Source of the DNA: an uncultured Pelagibacteraceae bacterium | GTDB lineage: Bacteria; Pseudomonadota; Alphaproteobacteria; Pelagibacterales; Pelagibacteraceae | Length of the DNA: 64,000 nt | Assembly: GCA_902594255.1 (NCBI GenBank) | Contig: CACJLN010000001.1 | Span: forward strand, 75,001 to 139,000 | Reading direction: 5' to 3' | Shown here: positions 47,865 to 56,530 of the stretch, piece after piece | Layout of the letters: each line of letters begins with the position of its first letter | Numbering within the stretch: position 1 is the stretch's first letter | Notes under the pieces: model-generated | What the model saw: only the letters and a program-made list of their open reading frames with translations | What the model was told of the DNA's origin: nothing | Database searches by the model: none | Translations under genes and position numbers: made by a program

Positions 47865-49546
47865 TGAATACTAAAAAATGGAAATCTATTGGTACTGTTT
47901 TGGGTGAAACTAATATAAGTGAATTTTACTTTAGCCTTAAAAACTATAAAGCTAAAAAAGGTGACATCATCACTACAGAGTCAAAAGTTCCATCAAGTGA
48001 GGGAAAAATTGAAGAAGTAACAGTTTGGGGTAAAATTTCCTCAATCGAAAGCTCAAATGTTTTCTTTCCAACTGAAGCTGCTCAAGAATTAACAAATGAA
48101 AATATTAATATTAGAGACACTATTCTTCCAACAACCAGAGATGAGCTTATTTGTAAAGTTATCATCTTAGGTTTTACTTTGAAAAATAACTTAAAATTAA
48201 TGCCCTTAAACTATCCTGTAAGACCTGCTGCACCAGTGAGTTATCCATCTAGTGAAGATGTAGAGGCTTTATTGATCTCTGATTTAAACTCTGAACATCC
48301 GTTATTTATTGGAAGTTTACTAGCTAGAGATGCAGTTAAAATTAAAATTGATGCTGATAATTTAGTATCTCGTCATGTTTCAATCTTTGGAATGTCAGGC
48401 TCAGGTAAAACTGTAATGGTTAGGAGAATAATGGATGAACTTTTAAAGAAAAAATATCCAATGTTAGTACTTGATATTCACGGTGATTATTTAGGATTCA
48501 TCCAAAAACAAAAAAAACTATATCCTAAAAATGAGGTCAAATTATTTTATCCTAATTTATCTGTAAGCTCGGATGACAAAGAAATCATTTACACTTTAAT
48601 TGATAAACTTGGAAACTCACTAACAGATCCACAAAAAGATTTTTTAAGCTCACTATTAGAAAAAGTTAAATACGAAGGTGGTAGTTTACTAAAGTATATC
48701 GAGCTACTTGTTCGAAAAGCTAGAGAGTATGCATCAGACCCCTCAAAATCTTTTAAAAATATTCGTCCAGCTTCAATGTATGTTGTGGTTAGAAGTCTTG
48801 GCCAAGTTGCTAAAAAGTTAAAAAATATGGAGCAAACTAACTTTAGGCATAGACAAAAAATGAGTAAATTAAAGTTCGAAGAATTACCAGATGCTGCAAC
48901 TGAACCAGAAAAAATTATTAATAAAGGGCAGCTAAGTATTTTATATCTTAAAGGTTATGAAAATCTTCCAGCTAGTGCAATTGTCTCAATATTATTAGAA
49001 AATCTATTTAAACATAGACAAGAAGTGGAAGAAGAAATTCCACCTTTCTTAACAATTATTGAAGAGGCTCATAATTTCATACCGTCAAGATCTGAGGATA
49101 AAGATAACCTTCCATCAGTCGATACAATTCGAAAAGTAATTACTGAAGGTAGAAAATTTGGAACTGGGGTAATGATTATTTCTCAAAGGCCATCACGATT
49201 AGATGAAACCATTGCTTCACAATGTAATAGTCAAATTGTATTTAGAATGGTCAATCAAAAAGACCAAAGAGCAACTACTAGAGACTCTGAAACTTTAAGT
49301 GTAGACGACTCTAAACAATTACCCAATCTTGCAAACGGCCAAGGTATAATTAGTGGGCAAGTAGTAAATTTTTCACTTCCAGTTCAAATTAAATTTGATG
49401 CTGAATTAATCAACGATGATATTGGGAATGAAAATTTTATCTCTGCAGTGGAAAATTGGGATGACAAGGAGTCTGTTAAACAAAGAAAAAAATTTGCTAA
49501 AGATTTCTCTAATATAACTTCTATAGATAGAAGGAGAGCTAATTGA
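47864..49546 (+). CDS. herA: HerA-type DNA translocase (DUF87 ATPase)
   Basis: 560 residues. A hexameric FtsK/VirB4-like motor that feeds DNA to NurA. The N-terminal HAS-barrel-like part (1-130) is followed by Walker A SIFGMSGSGKTVM (173-185), LVLDIHGDYLGF, and the Walker B region FLTIIEEAHNFIP (about 395-407), then GVMIISQRPSRLDETIASQCNS with the arginine-finger-type C-terminus. It is translationally coupled to nurA on the left and to a small membrane gene on the right (TTGA at 49543-49546). All motifs look intact, so it should be active. Confidence 0.92.
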   Translation: MNTKKWKSIGTVLGETNISEFYFSLKNYKAKKGDIITTESKVPSSEGKIEEVTVWGKISSIESSNVFFPTEAAQELTNENINIRDTILPTTRDELICKVIILGFTLKNNLKLMPLNYPVRPAAPVSYPSSEDVEALLISDLNSEHPLFIGSLLARDAVKIKIDADNLVSRHVSIFGMSGSGKTVMVRRIMDELLKKKYPMLVLDIHGDYLGFIQKQKKLYPKNEVKLFYPNLSVSSDDKEIIYTLIDKLGNSLTDPQKDFLSSLLEKVKYEGGSLLKYIELLVRKAREYASDPSKSFKNIRPASMYVVVRSLGQVAKKLKNMEQTNFRHRQKMSKLKFEELPDAATEPEKIINKGQLSILYLKGYENLPASAIVSILLENLFKHRQEVEEEIPPFLTIIEEAHNFIPSRSEDKDNLPSVDTIRKVITEGRKFGTGVMIISQRPSRLDETIASQCNSQIVFRMVNQKDQRATTRDSETLSVDDSKQLPNLANGQGIISGQVVNFSLPVQIKFDAELINDDIGNENFISAVENWDDKESVKQRKKFAKDFSNITSIDRRRAN

Positions 49547-49869
49547 TAGCAGATCCTTTACTGCTTGAAGCAATGTTATTTGCTGCAAAAGCTACATTAA
49601 TTTTTCAAGCATGCTTAATATTTTACTTTTTTGGAAAAGATGAAAAAGTTCCTTATGCAGCTAGGAATATATTTTTTGTATTAGCTAATGCAGGATGTTT
49701 GTTTTTAGCAAGTGGTATAATTCAAGAAAACTCCTTCTTAATCAAATGTGGTATTTTTATCTTAATAGCTCAAGGTATGATTGATGCTCATTTCATCCTA
49801 GCAAGATACGAAAGAATTAAGAAAATTGAAAAGGAAATAGAAAATGAAAAATCAGATGCAAAAAAATAA
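49543..49869 (+). CDS. Small two- or three-helix membrane protein after herA
   Basis: 108 residues starting with TTG in a TTGA overlap with herA, with a good AAGGAG at 49531-49536. Three hydrophobic stretches (about 8-28, 39-60, 64-84) are followed by a charged tail with KKIEKEIENEKSDAKK. I do not recognise a family. Coupling to herA suggests that the island's resection machinery may be tied to the membrane, or that these are simply co-transcribed genes. Confidence 0.6.
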   Translation: MIADPLLLEAMLFAAKATLIFQACLIFYFFGKDEKVPYAARNIFFVLANAGCLFLASGIIQENSFLIKCGIFILIAQGMIDAHFILARYERIKKIEKEIENEKSDAKK

Positions 49870-50041
49870 ACTTCTAATTCAATGTCCCGCTTGTGAAGGT
49901 ACTAAAAAAGTAAAAAACGTAAAAACAATAATTCAAATTGGTAAGTTCTATTTAGGTAAAGAGGTCATGGAAGAATGTAAGCTTTGTACTGAAAAAACCT
50001 TAAAACAAGTATTTGAACTTGACGGAGATACACTTCATTAA
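49844..50041 (+). CDS. Small zinc-ribbon protein
   Basis: 65 residues from the first ATG, or 61 from ATG 49856. Two cysteine pairs, CPACEG and CKLC, 30 residues apart form a probable zinc ribbon like that of DnaJ-type proteins. The gene begins within the preceding one (26-base overlap) and its TAA shares a base with the next ATG (50039-50043). Function unknown. Confidence 0.6.
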   Translation: MKNQMQKNKLLIQCPACEGTKKVKNVKTIIQIGKFYLGKEVMEECKLCTEKTLKQVFELDGDTLH

Positions 50042-50322
50042 TGACAAAAGTTATTTCTATTGATGATATGGAAATTGAATTTGAAAAACAAAATTCTGAA
50101 AGTACATGTAAATGGTGTGTTTATATTCGTGTAAGAAAAAAAGATAAAGATCAGTTATTATTTATGCTCAAAACTAATCACAAACCTTTGACTAGATTTA
50201 CATACAACTCAGGAAGCATTGTAACAAAATCAAAAAAAACATTATCTGAAATTTTAAGTAATACTATGGAAGGAATAGAGGAACTAAAAACAATAGAAAA
50301 AAATATTAATGATGAAAAATAA
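50041..50322 (+). CDS. Hypothetical protein in nurA-herA unit
   Basis: 93 residues, soluble, charged. No recognisable family. The centre (WCVYIRVRKKDKDQLLFML) looks like alternating beta-strand sequence; the C-terminus is a lysine/glutamate-rich helix. TAATG coupling to the gene before and a 14-base overlap with the gene after show it is part of the same unit. Confidence 0.55.
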   Translation: MTKVISIDDMEIEFEKQNSESTCKWCVYIRVRKKDKDQLLFMLKTNHKPLTRFTYNSGSIVTKSKKTLSEILSNTMEGIEELKTIEKNINDEK

Positions 50323-50893
50323 AATTAGTCATTATATTTTTTATCTATCAATAATTTTCATTTTCTCGCTACTTATAAATTACAAAAATTTATCTAAAGC
50401 CGACGAAAAATGGGCTATAAAAAAATTTGAAAAACTCACTTATGCAAAAGTATCAGGTGAAATTCAACACGGGGATGCTTTGAGTTTTTTTATTCTTGCA
50501 GAAGATAATTGTAATAAAATTTGGAATACATTCACTTTTTTAACTTTTGAAAGACCAGGTGATATTAAACAACTTTTGCATCAACATTTACCAATAAGAT
50601 TAAATGGCCTGGATCTCACAGCCAAAGTTGAAGATATAAAATCTTTCTCCAGAGGTTATAAAGTAATGTTTAGTTTGGGTGTGTTTCCTATTAGGGAATA
50701 TGTATATTTTTTAAATGAATTTTATACAGAGGAAAAAAAATATGAAATTGAAATTGTTGATGGGATTAATTTTAAGGCTGAAAAATATTTTGATATTCGT
50801 TTCAATAATTGGAAATTAGAAAATCTTGTTGTTTCAATTTCTAAAGCTAATAAACTGTGTAAAGAGATTATTACTAATACTGAAAAATTATAA
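50309..50893 (+). CDS. Membrane-anchored or secreted hypothetical protein
   Basis: 194 residues. Residues about 8-25 form one hydrophobic segment (YIFYLSIIFIFSLLI) followed by a polar ADE region, suggesting an uncleaved anchor or signal peptide. The rest (about 40-190) is a mixed alpha/beta domain with no family I recognise. It overlaps the preceding gene by 14 bases. Confidence 0.55.
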   Translation: MMKNKISHYIFYLSIIFIFSLLINYKNLSKADEKWAIKKFEKLTYAKVSGEIQHGDALSFFILAEDNCNKIWNTFTFLTFERPGDIKQLLHQHLPIRLNGLDLTAKVEDIKSFSRGYKVMFSLGVFPIREYVYFLNEFYTEEKKYEIEIVDGINFKAEKYFDIRFNNWKLENLVVSISKANKLCKEIITNTEKL

Positions 50894-50896
50894 TTT

Positions 50897-51073
50897 ATGA
50901 AAAGAAAAAGAATAAAGGAACCAAAACAAAACGGCCTTACCATGAAGCAAATTCAAGGATATATCAAAAGTGCTAAAGGTAGTAAAAAACTCTATTGGAA
51001 AGGTAGAAGAGACTCCTTTAAAGGTTCAATGAGATATCAAGATTGGTTGTTGTCATTAAAAAATAAAAAATAA
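50897..51073 (+). CDS. Very small basic protein
   Basis: 58 residues, starting MKRKRIKEPKQNGLTMKQIQ and containing many Lys/Arg with GRRDSFKGSMRYQDWLL. It starts three bases after the previous stop and keeps the same direction and tight spacing, so is likely real. The basic charge suggests RNA or DNA binding; unproven. Confidence 0.5.
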   Translation: MKRKRIKEPKQNGLTMKQIQGYIKSAKGSKKLYWKGRRDSFKGSMRYQDWLLSLKNKK

Positions 51074-51075
51074 AT

Positions 51076-51207
51076 ATGGATATTATTTTTTTATTTAAAA
51101 TACTTTTTTTTTTAGGTTCAATTATTGCTTTATATGCTGTTATAAGAAATCTAGATATAATAAAAATTATTCTTATCTATTTTAAAGATAGATTACTTGG
51201 AAAGTAG
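51076..51207 (+). CDS. 43-residue single-helix membrane protein
   Basis: 43 residues with one hydrophobic helix (residues about 3-24, rich in I, L and F) and a short basic tail. It starts two bases after the previous stop. It is the last gene of the nurA-herA unit and converges with hisG, overlapping by 15 bases. A candidate small membrane protein; evidence is position and composition only. Confidence 0.45.
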   Translation: MDIIFLFKILFFLGSIIALYAVIRNLDIIKIILIYFKDRLLGK

Positions 51208-51879
51208 TCTAATCAAGTTTTTTAATCCCTTTTTCTTAGTGTTTTTCTTTGAAGTGAAAATACAAGCTTGAGATTTTAAGATTTCTCCATCTTTCAATAT
51301 ACGTAAATTATTTGCCCTAAGAGTTTCACCTGTGGATGTTATATCTGTAATTAATTCAGCAGAACCAGTAAAAGGGTACGCCTCTGTTGCTCCTAAACTA
51401 TCAATCAATTTAAATTGAGTAACACCTTTAGAAAATAAAAAATCTCTTGTTAAATTTGGATACTTAGTTGCAACTCTTAATCTTTTTTTCTTTTTATCTC
51501 TAAATTCAAATGCAATTTCTTCTAGGTCAGCTATTGTTTGAACATCGATCCAAGGATCCGGTATAGCTACAACTAAATTAGCTTTTCCAAAATTAAGTTT
51601 TTTAATAACATTAATTTTGTTTTGAATATTTATCTCACTTTCTTTTAGTAAATCAAAACCAGAAAAACCGATATCTAAAGAGCCATCTCCTAATCTTTCA
51701 ATAATTTCTCTAGCATGCAAATATAAAATTTTCATATTTGATTTGTTTTTTATTGAGCCTATCAAATCTCTTTCCCCCCGTTCAGAAATTAGCTTTAATT
51801 TTTTTTTGATAAAAATTTTTAAAACATCTTTTCTTAACCGCCCCTTACTAGGTATTCCTATATTAATTAAATTTTTCAT
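51193..51879 (-). CDS. hisG: ATP phosphoribosyltransferase, short form
   Basis: 228 residues. HisG starts histidine synthesis from ATP and PRPP. The short form (HisG_S) lacks the C-terminal regulatory domain and needs HisZ, encoded directly upstream. NIGIPSKGRLRK (start), GDGSLDIGFSGFDLL, KYPNLTRDF and SLGATEAYPFTGSAELI are family blocks. It is last of hisS-hisZ-hisG, overlapping hisZ by four bases. Confidence 0.94.
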   Translation of the reverse strand: MKNLINIGIPSKGRLRKDVLKIFIKKKLKLISERGERDLIGSIKNKSNMKILYLHAREIIERLGDGSLDIGFSGFDLLKESEINIQNKINVIKKLNFGKANLVVAIPDPWIDVQTIADLEEIAFEFRDKKKKRLRVATKYPNLTRDFLFSKGVTQFKLIDSLGATEAYPFTGSAELITDITSTGETLRANNLRILKDGEILKSQACIFTSKKNTKKKGLKNLIRLLSK

Positions 51880-52934
51880 GATTGATAATTTAAGTTTAGG
51901 GCTGCTCCGACTGCTGGTATCTGTTTTTTTGAACCAAGATCAGAAATTAATTTGTCATAGCGACCACCGTTACAACAATTAATAATTTTTGACTTTGATT
52001 TGATGTCTATCTTAAAAACTATGCCGGTGTAGTACTCCAATTGTCTACCAAAGGCGGTAGAGAAAATTACATTTAATTTTGATATTTTGTTTTTTGATAC
52101 AGGAAAATATTTTTGATCAACAAAAAGGTTTATTTTATGTTTTTTAAAAAATTTATTTAACTCCTTTGCAGCTTTATTTATTGGACATTTTATTTTTAAA
52201 AAATCTTTAATAATTTTCGATGTATTACTTCCTTTACTTGCTCTTCTAGGATCCTTGATTTTTTTATCGAACCTTTCTAAGATTTCTTTTAATGTTCTAC
52301 CTGCAACAATGGATGATTGATCATTCTTTAACATTTTTAAGTATCGTCTTTTATCAACTTCAACAATAGTTGGATCTACATCAGAATTTGTTTCTAATCT
52401 TTTTAATAAATCACTGAAATATTCCTCGCGCCAAAAATGTCTTGTAAGTCTTAATTTCCATCTCTTTGGTATATCTAATTTAGCTATTAGAAGATTAAAA
52501 ATTTCTACATTGCCAATAGTTAGAGTGCCGGTAGAGTATTTTAGATTTTTTAGTGATTTTAATGATGTATTTATTATTTCTTTGTCGTCATTTTTTTCAT
52601 CTTTTGATCCTATAATCTCGAAACCAACTTGATTTCGAATTATAGAGTCTTTTTTATTTTGAGATTTTCTATAAGCCTGTCCACTATAAAATATTTTTTC
52701 TTTACCCTTTAAATTATTCTCTAAATATCTAAGACAAGACGCAATGGTAAGGTCAGGTCTCAAACATAATTCATTACCTTTCTGATCTGTAAATGAAAAA
52801 ATAAATTTTCTAAAACTCTCCCCAGACCTTTGAACTATATGACTAGTCTCAATAACTGATGATAATTCAATATATTTAAATCCTTTAGACTGAACTGATC
52901 TAAGAATTTTGTTAGATAAATTTTTTGATTTCAT
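51876..52934 (-). CDS. hisZ: ATP phosphoribosyltransferase regulatory subunit
   Basis: 352 residues. A histidyl-tRNA-synthetase paralogue that serves as regulator and partner of short HisG. Class II-like signs include SGESFRKFIFSFTDQKGNELCLRPDLT and IFSTAFGRQLEYYTGIVF, with CCNGGRYDKLISDLG. It lacks a complete anticodon domain. The ATG lies inside hisS (23-base overlap). Confidence 0.92.
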   Translation of the reverse strand: MKSKNLSNKILRSVQSKGFKYIELSSVIETSHIVQRSGESFRKFIFSFTDQKGNELCLRPDLTIASCLRYLENNLKGKEKIFYSGQAYRKSQNKKDSIIRNQVGFEIIGSKDEKNDDKEIINTSLKSLKNLKYSTGTLTIGNVEIFNLLIAKLDIPKRWKLRLTRHFWREEYFSDLLKRLETNSDVDPTIVEVDKRRYLKMLKNDQSSIVAGRTLKEILERFDKKIKDPRRASKGSNTSKIIKDFLKIKCPINKAAKELNKFFKKHKINLFVDQKYFPVSKNKISKLNVIFSTAFGRQLEYYTGIVFKIDIKSKSKIINCCNGGRYDKLISDLGSKKQIPAVGAALNLNYQS

Positions 52935-54309
52935 TTATTAAATTTTCTTTTGGAAATGTAATTTGGTTATTCTCCCCTTTTGCTCCAAGTAGATTTTTTA
53001 ATGTTATTTTATTGTCTTTAAATTCATTCTCGCCACAGATGACTGCAACTGGGCATTCTCTTTTATTTGCATAAGTAAGTTGCTTACCTAGATTTTTTTT
53101 ACTATCCAAAAATATTTCAGAATTTATATTATTTTGTCTCAAATTATCTAAAATTTCGTAATAATTTTTTAAATATTTTTCATCCATCACACAAACAATT
53201 ACTGGATTTTGTAAATCAATTTCAACTTGATTTAACTGCATCATTGCAAATAGCAATCTATCAACACCAATGCTTACGCCTGTCCCTGGAATGTCTACAC
53301 CCTTAAATCTTGAAATTAGTTTATTATACTGTCCACCTGAGCAAATACTTCCAATATCAACCTCTTTACCCTTAATATTTTTTGCTTTAAAATTTAAATT
53401 AGTCTCAACACAAAACCCATCATAATAATCTAGACCTCTAACTATCGTAAAATTGGTTTTTACTTGATCAGAGTAATTTCCAAAGTTTAAAACTTCAAAT
53501 AATTCCTCTAATTCTCTGATGCCCTCTTCGGTAGTAGGATTTTTAAAGTTTTCTTTTAGTTCCCTTAAATCTTTAATCTTTAAAAAATTTAAGATTTTTA
53601 AAGCTTGATCATCACTTAGGTTTGCTCCTTTTGTTATAGCTCCACTTTTATCTTTTCTCTCTTTTTTTAATAGTTCTTCAACACCTTTTAAACCAAACCC
53701 AGGCTTATCAAGTTTGTCTATAGCTCTCATTACTTTAATTTGTTTATCTTTTTCAATTTTCAAATCTTCAATTAAACCTTGAACAATTTTTCTGTTACTT
53801 ACATTGATAGTAAACTGATCTTTTTTTAAACCACAATCTATTAAAGTATTTGAGATTAGATTGCATAACTCAGCATTAGCTTGTGCTGGATTAACATTAC
53901 CAACTATATCACAATCTGCTTGAGTAAATTCTCTGTACCTAGCATTTCCAGATTTTTCATTTCTGAATACATTTTGAATTGCATATCTTTTGTAAATTGA
54001 AGGAAGTTCTTGATTGTTTTGAGCAACAAATCTGGCAAGTGGACTGGACAAATCATACCTTAAGGTAATATTTTTTTCCCCGTCATTAAAAGAGAAAACA
54101 TCAGACATAGGATTGGCATCATCCTCTGCAAGAAAGGATCCAATATTTTCACTTATCTCAAACGATGGAGTTTCTAGTGGGTCAAACCCATATTTAATAA
54201 AATTTTTCTCAATGACCTTTAAGAGTCTCTTTTTGAGAATTAATTTTCTGTTCCATCTATCTTCAAATCCTGAAGGTAATCCAGGAATTAATTTATTTTC
54301 TTTATTCAT
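52912..54309 (-). CDS. hisS: Histidyl-tRNA synthetase
   Basis: About 465 residues. It charges tRNA-His. Class II motifs: motif 2 in FRNEKSGNARYREFTQADCDIVG, the histidine-A motif region RGLDYYDGFCVE and the motif 3 GVSIGVDRLLFAM. It is the alphaproteobacterial type, which recognises tRNA-His without G-1. The open frame continues through tRNA-His to 54357, but the ATG at 54309 fits the family and lies four bases after the tRNA CCA. It heads hisS-hisZ-hisG. Confidence 0.95.
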   Translation of the reverse strand: MNKENKLIPGLPSGFEDRWNRKLILKKRLLKVIEKNFIKYGFDPLETPSFEISENIGSFLAEDDANPMSDVFSFNDGEKNITLRYDLSSPLARFVAQNNQELPSIYKRYAIQNVFRNEKSGNARYREFTQADCDIVGNVNPAQANAELCNLISNTLIDCGLKKDQFTINVSNRKIVQGLIEDLKIEKDKQIKVMRAIDKLDKPGFGLKGVEELLKKERKDKSGAITKGANLSDDQALKILNFLKIKDLRELKENFKNPTTEEGIRELEELFEVLNFGNYSDQVKTNFTIVRGLDYYDGFCVETNLNFKAKNIKGKEVDIGSICSGGQYNKLISRFKGVDIPGTGVSIGVDRLLFAMMQLNQVEIDLQNPVIVCVMDEKYLKNYYEILDNLRQNNINSEIFLDSKKNLGKQLTYANKRECPVAVICGENEFKDNKITLKNLLGAKGENNQITFPKENLINEIKKFI

Positions 54310-54313
54310 TTTT

Positions 54314-54387
54314 TGGTACCTTGAGTAGGTTACGCTCCTACGACTTCGGATCCACAAACCGACGTGATACTATTTCACCATCAAGGC
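54314..54387 (-). tRNA. tRNA-His (anticodon GTG)
   Basis: 74-nt cloverleaf with acceptor GCCTTGA pairing TCAAGGT (a G1-U72 pair), D-arm GTG...CAC, anticodon GTG in the loop TTGTGGA, and an encoded CCA. No G-1 is encoded and position 73 is A; this is the alphaproteobacterial tRNA-His form. It directly precedes its synthetase gene. Confidence 0.9.
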
Positions 54388-54448
54388 ATATCCTTTTTAG
54401 TTTTATCTTATTTTTTTGTTATTTAAAATTATAATATAAATGATTATT

Positions 54449-54522
54449 CGCTAGCTTTAGCCAGCGTGGTAATGAGAGTGCGCAACTCTGTTGGTTCCTC
54501 TGAGAGTTTTTCTAAGAGTACC
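54449..54522. ncRNA. Possible small structured RNA between cspA and tRNA-His
   Basis: Several paired segments lie in the 273-base gap: GGTA (54468-54471) with TACC (54519-54522) and CTCT with AGAG next to it, a hairpin AGAGT/ACTCT (54475-54489), and a CGCTAGC/GCCAGCG hairpin (54449-54466) in which a G-U pair forms only in minus-strand RNA. The pattern resembles no class I can name. Strand is probably minus. The rest of the gap holds the cspA terminator and AT-rich sequence. Confidence 0.35.
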
Positions 54523-54605
54523 TTTGTATATCAGATAGTTATTTTTATTTTTGCTAATCATTAAGAGCTATTTAGACAAAAAATTAAATTATTCAAGCCA
54601 TAAAA

Positions 54606-54649
54606 TAAAAAAGGACGAATATCTATATAATAGATAAATCGCCCTTTTT
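54606..54649 (-). terminator. Rho-independent terminator of cspA
   Basis: On the minus strand AAAAAGGGCGA (54649-54639) pairs over eleven bases with TCGTCCTTTTT (54618-54608, one G-U), enclosing a second perfect hairpin ATCTAT/ATAGAT. A run of T follows. It ends the message that starts upstream of cspA. Confidence 0.85.
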
Positions 54650-54660
54650 AATTTTAAAAA

Positions 54661-54873
54661 TTAATCTAGTTTTTTTAAATTAACTGCTGAAGGACCTTTT
54701 GGTCCATCTTCTAAGGTAAATTCTAATTTATCCCCTTCATTTAAGTATCTCATTCCTGCTGCTTTAACCGCACTTGCGTGAACAAACGCGTCCTTTTCTT
54801 TATCTTCTCTTTCGATAAATCCAAAGCCTTTTTTTCCGTTAAACCACTTCACGGTTCCTTTTAATGTACTCAT
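54661..54873 (-). CDS. cspA: Cold-shock protein (CspA family)
   Basis: 70 residues, one cold-shock domain. RNP1 KGFGFIER and RNP2 DAFVHASAV are intact, in the start TVKWFNGKKGFGFI. It binds single-stranded RNA/DNA. A strong terminator follows. It lies between tRNA-Phe upstream and the tRNA-His-hisS unit downstream. Confidence 0.96.
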   Translation of the reverse strand: MSTLKGTVKWFNGKKGFGFIEREDKEKDAFVHASAVKAAGMRYLNEGDKLEFTLEDGPKGPSAVNLKKLD

Positions 54874-54948
54874 CTTATTTCTTAGTCCTTTTGTTATTTA
54901 TTATCAGATGAAAATAATTTCTTTTCAGATTATTTCAAGATGTTTTGA

Positions 54949-55023
54949 TGGTGCCTCGGGAAGGATTCGCACCTCCGACACAAGCCTTTTCAGGGCTCTG
55001 CTCTACTCCTGAGCTACCGAGGC
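54949..55023 (-). tRNA. tRNA-Phe (anticodon GAA)
   Basis: 75-nt cloverleaf: acceptor GCCTCGG with CCGAGGC, D-arm GCTC...GAGC, anticodon loop CTGAAAA (GAA), T-arm with GTGCGAATCC, encoded CCA. It begins five bases after the infA stop, so it is probably released from the infA message. Confidence 0.94.
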
Positions 55024-55028
55024 AAATT

Positions 55029-55244
55029 TTAACCTCTAAAAATTATTCTGCCTTTTGTAAGATCATAAGGCGTCATTTCTACAGTAACATTATCACCTTG
55101 TAATACTCTAATTCTATTCTTTCTTAACTTACCTGCAGTATGTGCTGTAACTATATGACCATTTTCTAATTGAACTCTAAACATAGCATTTGGTAATAAA
55201 TCAGTTACTTTACCTTTGAATTCAAGTAAGTCTTGTTTTGACAA
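55029..55244 (-). CDS. infA: Translation initiation factor IF-1
   Basis: 71 residues, a single S1/OB-fold. [35 protein letters not shown] and [17 protein letters not shown] are almost canonical IF-1. It helps form the 30S initiation complex. Gap to hisD upstream is two bases. Confidence 0.97.
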   Translation of the reverse strand: MSKQDLLEFKGKVTDLLPNAMFRVQLENGHIVTAHTAGKLRKNRIRVLQGDNVTVEMTPYDLTKGRIIFRG

Positions 55245-55246
55245 AT

Positions 55247-56530
55247 TTATTTTCTCCTAATTCTTTTTTTTACAGATTGAGCATGAGCTTGCAACCCTTC
55301 ATAATTTGCAAGAGTTATAACTGATGGTCCAAGACTTTCAATACCCTTTTTTGATATATTTATATATGAAATTCTTTTGTAAAATTCATTTACACTAATT
55401 CCACTGGAATATTTAGCAGATGCATTCGTAGGTAAAATATGATTGGATCCTATATTGTAATCTGTCATTGCCATTACCGCATATTTTCCTAGACAAATAG
55501 AACCAGAGTTTTTTATTTTTGGAATAAATGATCTATAATTTTTAAGATTTAATTCCAAATGTTCAGGTGCAATTTTATTTATTACGTCTATTATTTTTTT
55601 ATCAGAGTGAATATGCATCAAAATTCCATTGCTCATTAAACTTTTTTGGGCGATCGAAACCCTCGGAATATCTTTTAATTGTAAAGAAATTTCTCTTTTT
55701 ACTTTTTCAATAAGTTTTTTATCTTTAGTAATAAGAATACATTGTGCTAAAATGTCGTGTTCAGCTTGACCTATTAAATCACTTGCTATCCATTCTGAAT
55801 TAGAAAATTTATCAGCTACAACCGTAATTTCAGATGGACCAGCTGTCATTCCTTCGATTCCAACATCTCCAAAAACCTCTTTCTTTGCAGCAGTCACATA
55901 AGCATTGCCTGGTCCAACAATCTTATTTACTTTTTTGATTTTATTAGTTCCATATGCAAGAGCTGCAATGGCCGACGGTCCACCTATTGAGTATATCTCT
56001 TTAATATTACATTTTTTTGCTGCATATAAAACTGCTGGATTTTGTTTCCCTTTTTTACCAGGATTTATCATTACTATTCTTTTAACCCCCGCAACAAGTG
56101 CAGGAATAGCATTCATTAAAACGCTTGAAGGGTATGAAGCGCTTGAACCAGGTACATAAATAGCCACTGAGTCAATCGGTAGATATTTGTACTCGAGCTT
56201 GTTCTTAAATTTATCTGTATACGAAATATTTTTGAATTTTTGAAGAGAATGAAATTTGTAAATTCGTTTATATGCAAGATCTATTGCAGTTTTTACTTTT
56301 TTATCAAGAGTTGAGATTGTCTTTGAGATTTGTTTAGAATTAGGTGAAATAATATTGTTTTTATTAAATCTTTTTTCGTATTTTATAACGGCTTTATCAC
56401 CATTTTTTTTTACATCTCTTATAATTTTGACAACGGAAACTGTATTAGATTTTATTCTACTTTTTCTTTTTAAAAGAAGTAAATCTAAATACTTATCAAA
56501 ATTTTTATTTTTACTATTTAGTATTTTCAT
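55247..56530 (-). CDS. hisD: Histidinol dehydrogenase
   Basis: 427 residues. It performs the last two steps of histidine synthesis, using zinc and [50 protein letters not shown] and the zinc-site QAEHDILAQ, plus NHILPT, identify it. It is not adjacent to hisG/hisZ but on the same strand. One base shared with the upstream gene. Confidence 0.96.
   Translation of the reverse strand: MKILNSKNKNFDKYLDLLLLKRKSRIKSNTVSVVKIIRDVKKNGDKAVIKYEKRFNKNNIISPNSKQISKTISTLDKKVKTAIDLAYKRIYKFHSLQKFKNISYTDKFKNKLEYKYLPIDSVAIYVPGSSASYPSSVLMNAIPALVAGVKRIVMINPGKKGKQNPAVLYAAKKCNIKEIYSIGGPSAIAALAYGTNKIKKVNKIVGPGNAYVTAAKKEVFGDVGIEGMTAGPSEITVVADKFSNSEWIASDLIGQAEHDILAQCILITKDKKLIEKVKREISLQLKDIPRVSIAQKSLMSNGILMHIHSDKKIIDVINKIAPEHLELNLKNYRSFIPKIKNSGSICLGKYAVMAMTDYNIGSNHILPTNASAKYSSGISVNEFYKRISYINISKKGIESLGPSVITLANYEGLQAHAQSVKKRIRRK

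Noticed and set aside
54310-54357. hisS start inside tRNA-His
   Set aside because: The extra 16 residues are encoded by the tRNA and do not look like a HisS N-terminus.
54449-54522. Resemblance of minus-strand CTCTCAG...AACAGAG to glycine riboswitch pieces
   Set aside because: The required upstream GGAGAG partner and core bases are missing, and neighbouring genes are not glycine-related.
54616-54624. CGAATATCT box near cspA, as in the nurA promoter
   Set aside because: It is part of the cspA terminator stem and has no CTTG/TTG 15-16 bases upstream on the plus strand.
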